Shown here: positions 7,805-15,197 of the stretch, in pieces
How positions within the stretch are numbered: position 1 is the stretch's first letter
How the letters are laid out: each line of letters opens with the position of its first letter
Virus record (IMG/VR): IMGVR_UViG_3300009503_000625
Location: 1 to 20,443 of that record
DNA: 20,443 bases
Strand: one strand, 5' to 3'
Origin: a virus
Translations under genes and position numbers: made by a program
The notes under the pieces: model-generated
The model's input: only the letters and a program-made list of their open reading frames with translations
What the model was told of the DNA's origin: nothing
Databases searched by the model: none

Positions 7805-8226
7805 TTTTCCGCGAAGATCGCCATCTTTTCCGGCATCTCGTCGTAAGCCTTCTCCAGGGCCATCCGTACCGCTACGAATAGATTCTTCCTCTGTTGATCC
7901 TGGCGGAAAAAATCGACGATCTCGCTCAAAAGGGCCTCCCTGGCAGCGCAAAAACTGGGGCCGTCAAGCAGTTCCAGGAATTGCTCCTCGCTTGTGGGCC
8001 TCGGCGCCTTCGCCTGATGCTGGCATAGCTGCCATAGCACCTTGCCCGCAGCGACCGGATCGGTCATTACGCGGACGAAGCCGTCGGTATCGAGAATGTC
8101 CAGCCTGGTCGGTTTGGGCTGGCCGTCGGCAGCGTCCACCACAATGGTGCTGCGAATCTTAGCAGCCCCCGCAATGGTCAGCTTGAAGCTCCAGACGTTG
8201 CCTGCCGCATCGGTAAACTCGGCCAT
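7753..8226 (-). CDS. tail assembly chaperone (gpG-like)
   Basis: This 157-aa protein sits between the tail tube and tape measure genes, the invariant place of the tail assembly chaperone. It begins MAEFTDAAGNVWSFKLTIAG, then has a mainly helical body ending MPEKMAIFAEKGIEAEIRKR. A strong ribosome site (GAGGAGG) lies about 7 bases before the ATG. Its 3' end overlaps a -1 open frame, as in lambda G/T. The chaperone keeps the tape measure protein unfolded while tail tube subunits polymerise round it, and it is not in the finished virion. Assignment rests on position, size and the overlapping second frame more than on residue-level similarity. Confidence 0.75.
   Translation of the reverse strand: MAEFTDAAGNVWSFKLTIAGAAKIRSTIVVDAADGQPKPTRLDILDTDGFVRVMTDPVAAGKVLWQLCQHQAKAPRPTSEEQFLELLDGPSFCAAREALLSEIVDFFRQDQQRKNLFVAVRMALEKAYDEMPEKMAIFAEKGIEAEIRKRLGEQSGN
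7804..7810 (-). other. candidate -1 slippery site (GGAAAAG)
   Basis: On the minus strand the chaperone frame reads GCG GAA AAG GGG. A -1 slip on A-AAG lets the Lys codon re-pair as AAA, giving EKGDRGGDPEATW and entering the long second frame just before its convincing part. The same GGAAAAG also occurs at 7825-7831. It is not a perfect X-XXY-YYZ heptamer, since the P-site GAA would re-pair imperfectly. Confidence 0.35.
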
Positions 8227-8248
8227 TTGCGGTCCTCCTCACCGAGTC

Positions 8249-8635
8249 TTACAGGGCAGTCGGCTTCAAGGTGAAGTCAATCGTCATCACGTCTTCCAGC
8301 GGCTGCGGCGTGCTCAGGCTGATTACCTGCCACTTGCCCATGTACGTCAGCGTGGGATCGGAGAGCGTCACGCTCAGCGGGCTCCCGCTGTTATAGCTCG
8401 TGAAAAGGTCCTGAATCGCCTGGTCGTCCGAATCGTAGACGGCCGTACCGGAAATCTGCAGCTCCTTCAGGGCCAGGACCGACTGCCGGAAGCCGCTGGA
8501 GCCGCGGCTGGTCACGTCAGCTTCGGCGCCACCCAATTCGACCGTCACTTCTTTGGCCAGGGTCAATTCGTGCTGGTTCGGCGATTCGCCGAACTTGATG
8601 GTGGCCTCCCGGCCGAGTTTGTACGTGGTAGCCAT
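8249..8635 (-). CDS. major tail tube protein
   Basis: This 128-aa protein matches the pattern of lambda gpV-type tail tube subunits. A beta-rich N-terminus (TYKLGREATIKFG) leads to a central EADVTSRGSSGFRQSVLALKE stretch, then GTAVYDSDDQAIQDLF and a final beta strand region (VMTIDFTLKPT). Such subunits stack as hexameric rings to form the tube. The ATG is preceded by an excellent ribosome site, AAGGAGG with 7-base spacing, as expected for a protein needed in many copies. It lies immediately before the chaperone gene. Confidence 0.8.
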   Translation of the reverse strand: MATTYKLGREATIKFGESPNQHELTLAKEVTVELGGAEADVTSRGSSGFRQSVLALKELQISGTAVYDSDDQAIQDLFTSYNSGSPLSVTLSDPTLTYMGKWQVISLSTPQPLEDVMTIDFTLKPTAL

Positions 8636-8661
8636 CGTTTATCCTCCTTGTTCTCTCTGGG

Positions 8662-9150
8662 TTATTGCGGGTCTTCATCGATTTCCACTTGCCAGAATAG
8701 CCCTGTTCCCAGCGTTCCGGTGCCGGCGTTGGCGGTTACCACGACCTCCAACCAGTCGCCCACCACAAGCCCGGCGCTGGCGATGCTGGCCGCGTAGAGC
8801 GTGCGGGCGGATTTCGTCGAGTCCAGGGTGATGGCGCTGGCCAGAATCGAAGTCCCGTTCTTTTTCAGGTCCACCGTAATCGTGGCGTTCCCTGTACAAG
8901 GGGTGATGCTTCCTACCTTGAACGCCACCACGGTTCCGGTAGCCCCGAAGACCCCATGGATCGCCCGCGTTTCGCTCGCCGCCGTACCGGCTTGCCCATA
9001 GCTTTTGCGGTGCTTGTGGACCAATTTGCTCGCAGCGATCTTCGCGCCGGCGGCAACCTGGTCATTGGAAACCGCCCCCGCAGGAAGAACAACGTCCTTG
9101 AAAGTGATCGTGTCGGCGAAATAGATTTTTTCCTCGATTCGTCCGGCCAT
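8662..9150 (-). CDS. beta-rich virion structural protein
   Basis: This 162-aa protein starts MAGRIEEKIYFADTITFKDV and has a short repeat-like stretch, GAVSNDQVAAGAKIAASKL, often seen in phage surface or fibre-like proteins. A jelly-roll-like beta region follows, with TVVAFKVGSITP and TITVDLKKNGTSIL. No enzyme motif is visible. It has a good ribosome site (GAGGAG about 9 bases upstream) and lies directly upstream of the tail tube gene. A decoration or tail-surface protein is inferred. It could also be a second tail tube-associated protein. Confidence 0.6.
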   Translation of the reverse strand: MAGRIEEKIYFADTITFKDVVLPAGAVSNDQVAAGAKIAASKLVHKHRKSYGQAGTAASETRAIHGVFGATGTVVAFKVGSITPCTGNATITVDLKKNGTSILASAITLDSTKSARTLYAASIASAGLVVGDWLEVVVTANAGTGTLGTGLFWQVEIDEDPQ

Positions 9151-9165
9151 CCTTCGTTCTCCTCT

Positions 9166-9702
9166 CTATTTGATTGCATTCTTCCAGGCTTCGGCGATTT
9201 TGTCCTTCTCCTTTTCCATGGCGACCCGCATGTAGGGCCGGGCCGCGATATGCGCTGTACGGTATCGCTGCGGGTAGGCACGGCCGCGGATTCTGTACCG
9301 CAGGTCGCGCCGGAACCACGTTCCGCCGATCAATTCCTCCAAAAGGGTGATTTCGCCGCCATGCTCCAGGACCCCCGGCACGGCGCCTTTGACGGGCTGG
9401 CGATGCCGGTCGAAGTACACGATATGCACGGCTTCGGGACCGACGACGCACACCCGGTTGTCCGGGTCCCAGGCGAAAAACAGCCGGCTCCGCAAGAGGC
9501 TTTTCTGCCCGCCCGTATCGTGCGTCGAAGGCGGTTCCCCGGGGCGGCTGATCCTCTTGCGGCTGCGGAGGAGCTTATGGGCCGTCCGCCAGACGAAAGC
9601 CCCGCCCTTGGACAGCACGCGCGCCTCTGCCCGGCCGACGGCCTCGATTACCGCCTCCTTATCGAAGAACCAGTTTTTGGAATCCGGCTTAAGAGCAATC
9701 AC
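9166..9702 (-). CDS. gp10/gpZ-like tail completion protein
   Basis: This 178-aa protein has an N-terminal helix (FFDKEAVIEAVGRAEARVL) and a segment RSRKRISRPGEPPSTHDTG. That pattern of basic residues followed by S-x-PG-x-PP is typical of HK97 gp10-like and lambda gpZ-like tail completion proteins. The C-terminal part contains ARPYMRVAMEKEKDKIAEAWK, also characteristic. The start is taken as the GTG at 9702, which overlaps the previous stop as GTGA; reading further upstream would run in a second frame of the tail terminator-like gene. The role inferred is joining or finishing the tail before it attaches to the head. Confidence 0.65.
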   Translation of the reverse strand: MIALKPDSKNWFFDKEAVIEAVGRAEARVLSKGGAFVWRTAHKLLRSRKRISRPGEPPSTHDTGGQKSLLRSRLFFAWDPDNRVCVVGPEAVHIVYFDRHRQPVKGAVPGVLEHGGEITLLEELIGGTWFRRDLRYRIRGRAYPQRYRTAHIAARPYMRVAMEKEKDKIAEAWKNAIK

Positions 9703-10133
9703 GGATGTCCGTAACTCACGAAAGTCAGCGAAATCACGCTGGTGAAACACTCCCCTTGATCGAGCTGTTCGATGGCGATCGCCGGCTCGATTTCCGTAGC
9801 CGTGCAAACCGCCCTTTGGCCGTCGGGCGTCAGTTCCAATAGCGAAGCCCAGCTAGCCAGATCTTCCACGAGGTCCAGAAAATCCTTCTGGTAGAAGCCG
9901 TTGCCGCTGTTACGCCAGGCCAGTGCCAGATTCAACTTGCAGGTCCGGGATTCGGTGGCGCGTCCGCCTAGCTCGATCTTTACGCTTTCGGGCACGACCC
10001 ATGCGCGGTAGGGCCTCCCGGTGGGCAATTCCTCGAAGCTCGGGCGCGGACGCAACCCGGCCGACACCTCCAGGGTCCCGGAAAACTCCGAGGCGAGCCG
10101 GGCCGCCAAATCCTCCATCAGGGCATAAAGCAT
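9699..10133 (-). CDS. tail terminator-like protein
   Basis: This 144-aa protein has an N-terminal helix (MLYALMEDLAARLASEF) followed by strands and ends with FTSVISLTFVSYG, an ending like tail terminators of the gpU kind, which cap the tube at its head-proximal end. Position between the head-tail adaptor and the gp10-like gene supports this. The start at 10133 is chosen because the ATG overlaps the upstream stop as TGATG; the longer upstream reading is a shadow of the adaptor gene. It could instead be a head-tail connector component. Confidence 0.6.
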   Translation of the reverse strand: MLYALMEDLAARLASEFSGTLEVSAGLRPRPSFEELPTGRPYRAWVVPESVKIELGGRATESRTCKLNLALAWRNSGNGFYQKDFLDLVEDLASWASLLELTPDGQRAVCTATEIEPAIAIEQLDQGECFTSVISLTFVSYGHP

Positions 10134-10498
10134 CACTGCACCTGCTTGGCATGGACCCGCAAGATCGTGCGGTACGGATCGGCCCAGCGCCATTCGGGCT
10201 CGCCGGCCGGGGCAAGCACCTCGTATACCGCTCCGTCGCCCAGCCGGACCCTATCGCCCCGCCGTGGGGTGCTGGGGGAACCGGCCAGAACCAACTCGGC
10301 AGCAGGTATCAAGAAATCGCATTCGGTCCAGCGCATTTGCACGCCGCCGAAGTCGGCCAGTTTCAAAAGGCTGCGACCGCGGCTGGCAAATACCTCGACC
10401 GCGCCCACACCGGGCCGCTCATAAGTCGCCGCGCCGGCGGCATTTTCGCTCAGTTGTTCGGCCAGCCATTGGGCCGCGGCGCTCAGCACGTCGCTCAT
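10133..10498 (-). CDS. head-tail adaptor-like protein
   Basis: This 121-aa protein begins with a helix (MSDVLSAAAQWLAEQLSENA). It is otherwise beta-rich, with TECDFLIPAAELVL, a PRRGDRVRLGDGAVYEVL hairpin and EPEWRWADPYRTILRVHAKQV at the end. The RGD-R-near-D-G-YEV and W-DPYR-LRVH pattern is that of head completion or adaptor proteins of the gpFII/stopper type, which dock below the portal. The start at 10498 overlaps the preceding stop as ATGA. A much longer open frame extends upstream but is antisense-like noise over the peptidase and TM genes, so it was trimmed here. Confidence 0.65.
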   Translation of the reverse strand: MSDVLSAAAQWLAEQLSENAAGAATYERPGVGAVEVFASRGRSLLKLADFGGVQMRWTECDFLIPAAELVLAGSPSTPRRGDRVRLGDGAVYEVLAPAGEPEWRWADPYRTILRVHAKQVQ

Positions 10499-10764
10499 GG
10501 CCCGGACTCCCGAAGCTGTTTCAGGACTTGCTTGCTCTCCACGGCGAAGCTCCGCATGGTTTGTTCCACGCCGCAGAGGACCGTTTGGAATTTCTCGAAG
10601 GCTCTCTCGAAGCGGCCGAAGGCGTCGGCGTTCCTCTGCATGGCCGCCGAGAACTCCCGGGTCAGTTTCAAAAGCTCGCGGATCTGCCAGACCACGATCC
10701 CCAGAAGGACCACGGAGAAGCCGGCGAAACCGTATTGGATGTAGGGGTCCATGAGATCCCGCAT
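10495..10764 (-). CDS. single-TM coiled-coil protein, holin-like
   Basis: This 89-aa protein has one clear hydrophobic helix at about residues 9-27 (IQYGFAGFSVVLLGIVVW). A long charged, heptad-like helix follows (LLKLTREFSAAMQRNADAF and beyond). Size and layout resemble class III holins or spanin-like membrane proteins, but a tethering or signalling role is equally possible. The start is set at 10764, 2 bases after the peptidase stop, giving a short N-terminus before the TM segment; a downstream Met at 10752 is also possible. It overlaps the adaptor gene as ATGA. Its direct linkage to the C1 peptidase suggests they act together. Confidence 0.6.
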   Translation of the reverse strand: MRDLMDPYIQYGFAGFSVVLLGIVVWQIRELLKLTREFSAAMQRNADAFGRFERAFEKFQTVLCGVEQTMRSFAVESKQVLKQLRESGP

Positions 10765-10766
10765 CG

Positions 10767-11546
10767 CTACTCTGCTCCTTCCGGATCCACGACGCCGCGC
10801 ACGGCCCATCCGTCCGTCCAGCGGGTATCGCGGAAGTAACTTTCAGGCACGACGCCGAAGCCGGCCTGGCCCCAATCCGATCCCCAGGAATTGGCCACCT
10901 CGATGCCCCAGGTACTGCCGCGCTTGGCGAGCCCGACGCCGCACATGGCGTGGCCACCGCCACCGCCTCGGCGGTCGGGCACCCAGCCGTCCGAATCGAC
11001 GTTGACGAAATTTGCCCCCACCAGAACGCCGAAGGCCACCAGGAAGCCGAACTGCAAAGCGCTGGCCAGTTGATCAAAGCTGGGGCAGTCCCAAGCTTCT
11101 AGCACCCGGAATTTGGCCGCCTCTTCCTGCCAATTGGCCGGCCAATTTCTGCGATGCCAATCCAATTGTCCCACCGTGCTGGCTTTACAAACGCCCTCTT
11201 TCTCCAGCGCCACGATGGCATCCGACAATAACGACCCGGCATCCATTCCGCCGTTGATTCGGCCGTAAAGGTTGCCCGCTGACAGTTCTACGAAAGGAAG
11301 CCCTACCTCGGCCCTCAACGTTTGCAGGGTTTGGACCGACGCGAACGCGGTGCAGGCTCCTTGCCCGTCCTGGTCCAAAATTTTCGGCACCAGGTGCCGA
11401 TAAGAAACCGGTTTCCACTCGGAGCGGGGCAAGGTGCGGGCACCTACCCGCTCTTCCCACAGTGGCAGCACTTCGCCGGGAGCGTGGATTCTGGGCCTAC
11501 AGCCCAGGATAATCGGCCGATTTTTGAACTCGATTACCGTTACCAT
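10767..11546 (-). CDS. papain-like (C1) cysteine peptidase
   Basis: This 259-aa protein carries the C1 peptidase layout. DQDGQGACTAFASV supplies the oxyanion Gln62 and catalytic Cys65. A papain-type LSAGNLY segment follows at 89-95, with DAGSLLSDAIVALEKEGVC after it. GGGGHAMCGVG gives His199, and VANSWGSDWGQAGF gives Asn219 in the classic NSWG motif. All catalytic residues are therefore present. The N-terminal 55 residues could be a short propeptide; no signal peptide is seen. The ATG at 11546 overlaps the upstream stop (ATGGTAA) and has AGGTG upstream; a GTG at 11558 is the alternative start. Neighbours are a secreted protein and a TM protein, within the virion operon. A role in lysis, virion entry or cleavage of host or virion protein is inferred. 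Confidence 0.85.
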   Translation of the reverse strand: MVTVIEFKNRPIILGCRPRIHAPGEVLPLWEERVGARTLPRSEWKPVSYRHLVPKILDQDGQGACTAFASVQTLQTLRAEVGLPFVELSAGNLYGRINGGMDAGSLLSDAIVALEKEGVCKASTVGQLDWHRRNWPANWQEEAAKFRVLEAWDCPSFDQLASALQFGFLVAFGVLVGANFVNVDSDGWVPDRRGGGGGHAMCGVGLAKRGSTWGIEVANSWGSDWGQAGFGVVPESYFRDTRWTDGWAVRGVVDPEGAE

Positions 11547-12337
11547 GGCAGTGGGCACCTACCGGAGGGGCAATTGGGCACTACGGGCACAAGCCTCGGC
11601 ACTAGAGGCACGAGCCGGCGCGGGGCCGCCTTCGGGAGGATCCCGAACTCGGCCAGAATCGACCGAAACTCGTTGGCCGATTCCGGCACCTTGCGGAAAT
11701 AAGCTTTCGTGCCCCCGTCGTAGATGTAGAGCAGCGGCAGACCTTGTTTCAAGGCCTCGGCCAGCACGGGCTTCAATTCGCTTGGCGTCTGCCCATGCTC
11801 GTCCCGTACGTCCTTGTCGAAGACCCGGAAATTCCAGCCGGCGGCCGCCATCGCCTGCCGGCTGACCCGATCTGTGATGGCTTCCGCTTGCCCAGGCGTC
11901 CGCTCGGCGGTTTCTTCCAGCCACCAGATCGACTTGCCCACGGGGCTCGGCTTGGGCGGCTCAGGCGGTACGGGGCCGGGGGGAGTAGGGGGCACAGGTG
12001 GCACCGGGCCGGGGCCGGGGCCGGCGCCATTACGGCACTCATGGAGGAGGAGCGTTACCCTATCCCCCTCGGCATACCCGTACAGCACGAGGAAGGTCTG
12101 CTCCGTGCGGCTGGCGAATACCACCGCCGTTCCGCCGCCGGGCAGAAGCACCGGGAGTGACTTTTCTTCGGCAGTCTTCGGCCAGAGTCGCCAAAGGCCA
12201 TTTGCTGGAGCGTCCTGCACTTTGAAAACGGCCATGTCGCCGGGCAGCACCGCCTCCGGGCCGACGATCTTCGGTTCACCGGCAAGACCTCCCAGCGGCC
12301 AGAAGGCGACAAGAATCCACAGGGCCCCTTTGCGCAT
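11540..12337 (-). CDS. secreted protein with proline-rich linker
   Basis: This 265-aa protein has a Sec-type signal peptide (basic MRK, then a hydrophobic core to about residue 20, LAG|EP). Residues 22-103 form a beta-rich domain with GPEAVLPGDMAVFKV, resembling the Ig- or PKD-like modules of exported proteins. Residues 105-135 are a Gly/Pro repeat linker. Residues 136-235 look alpha/beta, with LPLLYIYDGGTKAYF like a thioredoxin-fold strand-turn-strand but without a CxxC active site. The tail ends CPSGRCPLPW. The ATG follows the stop of the small helical gene by 3 bases. Such exported multi-domain architecture is common in Planctomycetota. It overlaps the peptidase gene and could be its exported partner or substrate. 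Confidence 0.65.
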   Translation of the reverse strand: MRKGALWILVAFWPLGGLAGEPKIVGPEAVLPGDMAVFKVQDAPANGLWRLWPKTAEEKSLPVLLPGGGTAVVFASRTEQTFLVLYGYAEGDRVTLLLHECRNGAGPGPGPVPPVPPTPPGPVPPEPPKPSPVGKSIWWLEETAERTPGQAEAITDRVSRQAMAAAGWNFRVFDKDVRDEHGQTPSELKPVLAEALKQGLPLLYIYDGGTKAYFRKVPESANEFRSILAEFGILPKAAPRRLVPLVPRLVPVVPNCPSGRCPLPW

Positions 12338-12340
12338 CGC

Positions 12341-12505
12341 CTACTCTCTCTTCTCGATTGCCGGGGGCAGGAGTTGGCCCAGTAGGACCAGCAAATCCCC
12401 GATCTCTCGCATGATGCTCACGAGTTCGCGCAGGGTTATCCTGCCGTCCTCGCTGGCCTTGCGGATTTCGTCGATCACGTCACGGATTTCTTTCACCAGA
12501 TCCAT
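12341..12505 (-). CDS. 54-aa helical protein
   Basis: This is a small gene with good support. ATG at 12505 is preceded by GAGG about 6 bases upstream, and it begins 8 bases after the capsid cement stop and ends 3 bases before the secreted protein's ATG. The product (MDLVKEIRDVIDEIRKASED, then GRITLRELVSIMREIGDLL) is almost wholly helical. An EDGRITLRE turn separates an acidic amphipathic helix from a hydrophobic one (IGDLLVLLGQLLPPAI). This helix-turn-helix with D-G-x-I-T at the turn is common in small phage proteins near lysis genes. The second helix may associate with membrane. Function unknown. Confidence 0.7.
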   Translation of the reverse strand: MDLVKEIRDVIDEIRKASEDGRITLRELVSIMREIGDLLVLLGQLLPPAIEKRE

Positions 12506-12513
12506 GGCTCACC

Positions 12514-12840
12514 TCACTGTTCCAGCCGCACCCGTACCGTCGCATCGGCGGACGCAGCCGCTTTGACCGCCTTGCCCATGTACTTGGTGCCGGTTGCGCT
12601 GGTAGTCGCGTACTTGTTGGTGTCGTCCCAGTAGACCTTGGTCCCAGCGCTGATGGCGCCGGTGGTCTTCACTACATCGAAGACGCCTGTCACCGCGATC
12701 GCGCCGAGCTTGTTGGCCTCGATAGCCTGGACGGCCACACCAACCAGGTCGCCTTGAACGACCACCTGCCCCGCCGCGACGGCGGACGAAGGCGTGTAGT
12801 CCACTTTGTCGCCTTCCTGAACGAAGGTTGCTTCAGCCAT
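12514..12840 (-). CDS. capsid cement/decoration protein (DUF2190-like)
   Basis: This 108-aa protein matches the DUF2190 pattern. MAEATFVQEGDKVDYTPSSA is followed by AAGQVVVQGDLVGVAV, then AIAVTGVFDVVK and AGTKVYWDDTNKYATTS, ending VRVRLEQ. These proteins bind the outer capsid surface at the symmetry axes and brace the expanded shell. It lies just after the major capsid gene, its standard position, and has AGGAG about 9 bases before the ATG. Confidence 0.85.
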   Translation of the reverse strand: MAEATFVQEGDKVDYTPSSAVAAGQVVVQGDLVGVAVQAIEANKLGAIAVTGVFDVVKTTGAISAGTKVYWDDTNKYATTSATGTKYMGKAVKAAASADATVRVRLEQ

Positions 12841-12858
12841 TGTGGTTTCTCCTGTTTT

Positions 12859-14976
12859 TTAGGTCGCCACGTTCTTGATCGCCCCGCGGTAGTCCAATTG
12901 GGCGGTGCCGAAGTCGAAATAGCACCGCATGGACAACCCAAGCACTTCGAACGAAGCGTCCGTGGATTCGATGGTCGGAGCGCGGCGGCCGTCCAGATAG
13001 GCCACCTGGAAGGCCGGTAGTAGCGCCGGGTTGGCCAGCAAGTACCAGGTCGTGCTTGAGTAGCCCGGAATCGCCGAGCTGGCCAGATAGGGGCTGACCA
13101 CCACCGGGAATCGCCCGCGGAAGGGATTGTCCGTCGGCTCCTTCTTGTCGGTCGAACCGGCCACGGCCAACGTGCGGCTCACGAAAATCTGGTCGGCCAG
13201 CGGCTTCAATTGGGGCGGCACCAGCAAGTACCAGGGCGTGGCGTAGATCGGGTCCCCGCCGGCATCGGTCATCCCGAACATGGCCGCCTCGGCCTTGCCC
13301 AGGCCGTCGATGCTGAGCGGATTGGCGGTCAGCTTGTTGCCTTTGGTCGTGGCGTAGAAGCTGTCCGAAGCCTCCATCACCTTCTGGTACAGGGCCTTTT
13401 CCACGGCCAGCCGGGCCTTGCGGGCCAACTGGGCCGTCAGGCTGCGGAACGCCCCAAGATCGTCGTTGACGATGGCCTGGCGGCTCAGAGTGAGCATCTG
13501 CCCATAGGTGTCCAGCTTGTTGGTATAGCTGGTCTCGGACAATTGGCCGTGCTTCAACTCGCCAGTCGGGGCCACCTGGGCGAACTCACCAAGATGATCC
13601 AACCGATAAAGCGTGTGAACATGGAAGTTCGAGAAGTCGGCCTGGTCCGCGATGGTCTCGTAAGTGGCCTCGACGGCAGTAAAGGCGTCCAGGAGCAGCT
13701 TGTTGGCCGTCGCGCCTAAGATCCCGGGCAAGTTGATGCTCGAAAAGCCGGCTGCCTGCACATGGCTGTGTTGCGCTTCCCGGAGCGTTTCGTAGAAGGC
13801 CCGGGCGCCGTGCGGCGCATCAAAGCCTTGGGCCTTGAGGGCCGTCGCCAGCACGCCGCGCATTCCCAGGCGGCGGAATTGCCAGGCCCGTTCCACCACG
13901 TCGGGGCCGAAATCGCGATCCTTCGCCAGTGTCTCGTCGCTCACGCCGGCGGCCAGGCATAAAGCGGCCACCAGCACTTCCTGGGTCGGGGCTTTGTCCG
14001 CGCGCAGTTTGGGCGGCTGCGGCCTGGTCGCCCGCAAGATCGCCAACTCGGCCTGCTCGGGCGTCCATCCTTCGGATTCGGCCTGCGCGGCAATCTTTTC
14101 TAAGACTTCCATGTCCACACCTGGCCGGCTGGCCGCTTCCTCGACCAAGGCCCTGATGGTATCGAGCCGCTGCCGCTCCCGCTTGGCACGGGCGATGACT
14201 GCGGCGGGCGTCAAGTCTTCCGGCGGCGGACCGCCCTTAGGTTCGTTGTCGTCCTTGTTGGCGTCCATCCTGCTTTCTCCTTTCTTCTGAAAATTTACGT
14301 TCGGGGCTTGGGCCGCAATCGCCGCGAACGAATTGCGGTCGGCGCCCAAATCCACGAGGCTGATTTCATCCAGTTGGCTTTGTCGCACGAGATACAAGGG
14401 GCCGTCGAAACTCTTGCCGTTGGCCTGGGCCTGCGTGCCCGGTTTGACGAATTCGTAGGTCAACACGGTGGCCCCGATGGAAGCACGCCACGGAAAGCCG
14501 TTTTTGGCGCTGGCGATGATCTCGCGGGCCGCCGGCGTGTCGCGGGAAATCACGCCGGCCGCCACGACCTGGTTCTGGGAAACCTGGATCGTATCCGTAT
14601 GGCCGACGCCATTGTCGGGGTTGTGGTTGTAGCGAAGGGGCAAGGTCTGGCTCGGTACTTGCAGGCCGGCCAGGTCGATCACGACCGGAAGCCGCCAGCC
14701 TTGCAAGCGCAAAGGCCCGCCCGTGTAGACGAGAATCTTCACCCGGGGCAGAGCGGAGGAGCCTTCGCCGGCCTGGGCCTCGATCTTCACGTTGCCCGCT
14801 TCGCAAAGCAATTGCAGCGTCTTGGCCGCATTGGCCTTGGCTTCATCCCACTGATGAATGCAAACCGCCGCGCGCTGCGATTGATCGGGGAACTCTTTGT
14901 TCATAACGTCATCTGCCATACAACGCCGGATAAAGTCTTCTCTGCTTTCATCAGGGGCAGGTTCAGGCAGTGGCAT
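12859..14976 (-). CDS. prohead protease-major capsid protein fusion
   Basis: This 705-aa protein joins two virion functions. Residues about 75-225 form a prohead serine protease of the U35/S78 type, with LRYNHNPDNGVGH (His117), WRASIGAT (Ser166) and DEISLVDLGADRNSF. Residues about 240-330 are charged and helical, scaffold-like. Residues about 330-700 resemble the Mu gpT-type major capsid protein, with HTLYRLDHLGEFAQVAP, TYGQMLTLSRQAIVNDDLG and GGDPIYATPWYLLVP. A ribosome-like AAAGGAG lies 8 bases before an in-frame ATG (Met237, 14268), so a second product lacking the protease may be made. The start overlaps the end of an upstream portal remnant. The N-terminal 30 residues (MPLPEPAPDESREDFIRRCM) are a short motif repeated in the chimeric ORF upstream. 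Confidence 0.85.
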   Translation of the reverse strand: MPLPEPAPDESREDFIRRCMADDVMNKEFPDQSQRAAVCIHQWDEAKANAAKTLQLLCEAGNVKIEAQAGEGSSALPRVKILVYTGGPLRLQGWRLPVVIDLAGLQVPSQTLPLRYNHNPDNGVGHTDTIQVSQNQVVAAGVISRDTPAAREIIASAKNGFPWRASIGATVLTYEFVKPGTQAQANGKSFDGPLYLVRQSQLDEISLVDLGADRNSFAAIAAQAPNVNFQKKGESRMDANKDDNEPKGGPPPEDLTPAAVIARAKRERQRLDTIRALVEEAASRPGVDMEVLEKIAAQAESEGWTPEQAELAILRATRPQPPKLRADKAPTQEVLVAALCLAAGVSDETLAKDRDFGPDVVERAWQFRRLGMRGVLATALKAQGFDAPHGARAFYETLREAQHSHVQAAGFSSINLPGILGATANKLLLDAFTAVEATYETIADQADFSNFHVHTLYRLDHLGEFAQVAPTGELKHGQLSETSYTNKLDTYGQMLTLSRQAIVNDDLGAFRSLTAQLARKARLAVEKALYQKVMEASDSFYATTKGNKLTANPLSIDGLGKAEAAMFGMTDAGGDPIYATPWYLLVPPQLKPLADQIFVSRTLAVAGSTDKKEPTDNPFRGRFPVVVSPYLASSAIPGYSSTTWYLLANPALLPAFQVAYLDGRRAPTIESTDASFEVLGLSMRCYFDFGTAQLDYRGAIKNVAT
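14268..14284 (-). promoter_or_regulatory. internal ribosome site within protease-capsid gene
   Basis: The sequence AAAGGAG followed 8 bases later by an in-frame ATG (Met237) lies exactly between the protease and scaffold/capsid regions. It could start a shorter protein of 469 aa lacking the protease, as lambda Nu3 starts inside gene C. The motif is as good as the sites in front of the other genes. Confidence 0.5.
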
Positions 14977-15016
14977 CTTGATTCTCTCCGTCGGGCTCCT
15001 CCTAGTTTTCCCGAGC
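14891..15016. repeat. portal-protease junction repeat, copy 1 (true protease start)
   Basis: This matches 15198-15323 at a constant offset of 307 bp. The part around the protease ATG and ribosome site (about 14959-15016) is nearly identical. The part encoding the first 29 protease codons is much more diverged, at roughly 70 percent by eye. The abrupt change in identity suggests mosaic recombination between two related phages. Confidence 0.8.
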
Positions 15017-15197
15017 TTCCAGAAGCCGATCGAGAACGATTCGCTCGATCTCGGCCTAGGTCACGCCAATCGCCCGCAAAAAGACTTGCAGGTCCAGCCG
15101 GCCGCTGGCGTAGTTGTAGCCCGAGAAATTGCCCATCACGATTCCCGGCGGCATCCCCAAGGCCCGCCCGATTTCCTGGAGGAATTGCCGGACGAAG
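15014..15197. repeat. portal gene fragment, duplicated copy
   Basis: These 184 bp match 15597-15780 inside the intact portal gene with about six mismatches by eye. They encode the counterpart of portal residues about 310-371. One mismatch turns a Gln codon into TAG. The fragment is joined directly to the portal's last codons at an agct/gagc boundary, so about 90 portal codons are missing from this copy. Confidence 0.85.

Noticed and set aside
7906-7912. T TTT TTC as the chaperone slippery site
   Set aside because: It is a textbook heptamer in the right frame, but slipping here would add about 35 residues of shadow-like, charged low-complexity sequence before the convincing part of the second frame.
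10133-11077. 314-aa minus-strand ORF
   Set aside because: Only its last 121 residues are convincing. The upstream part is a second-frame shadow of the peptidase and TM genes, and an ATG at 10498 overlaps the previous stop.
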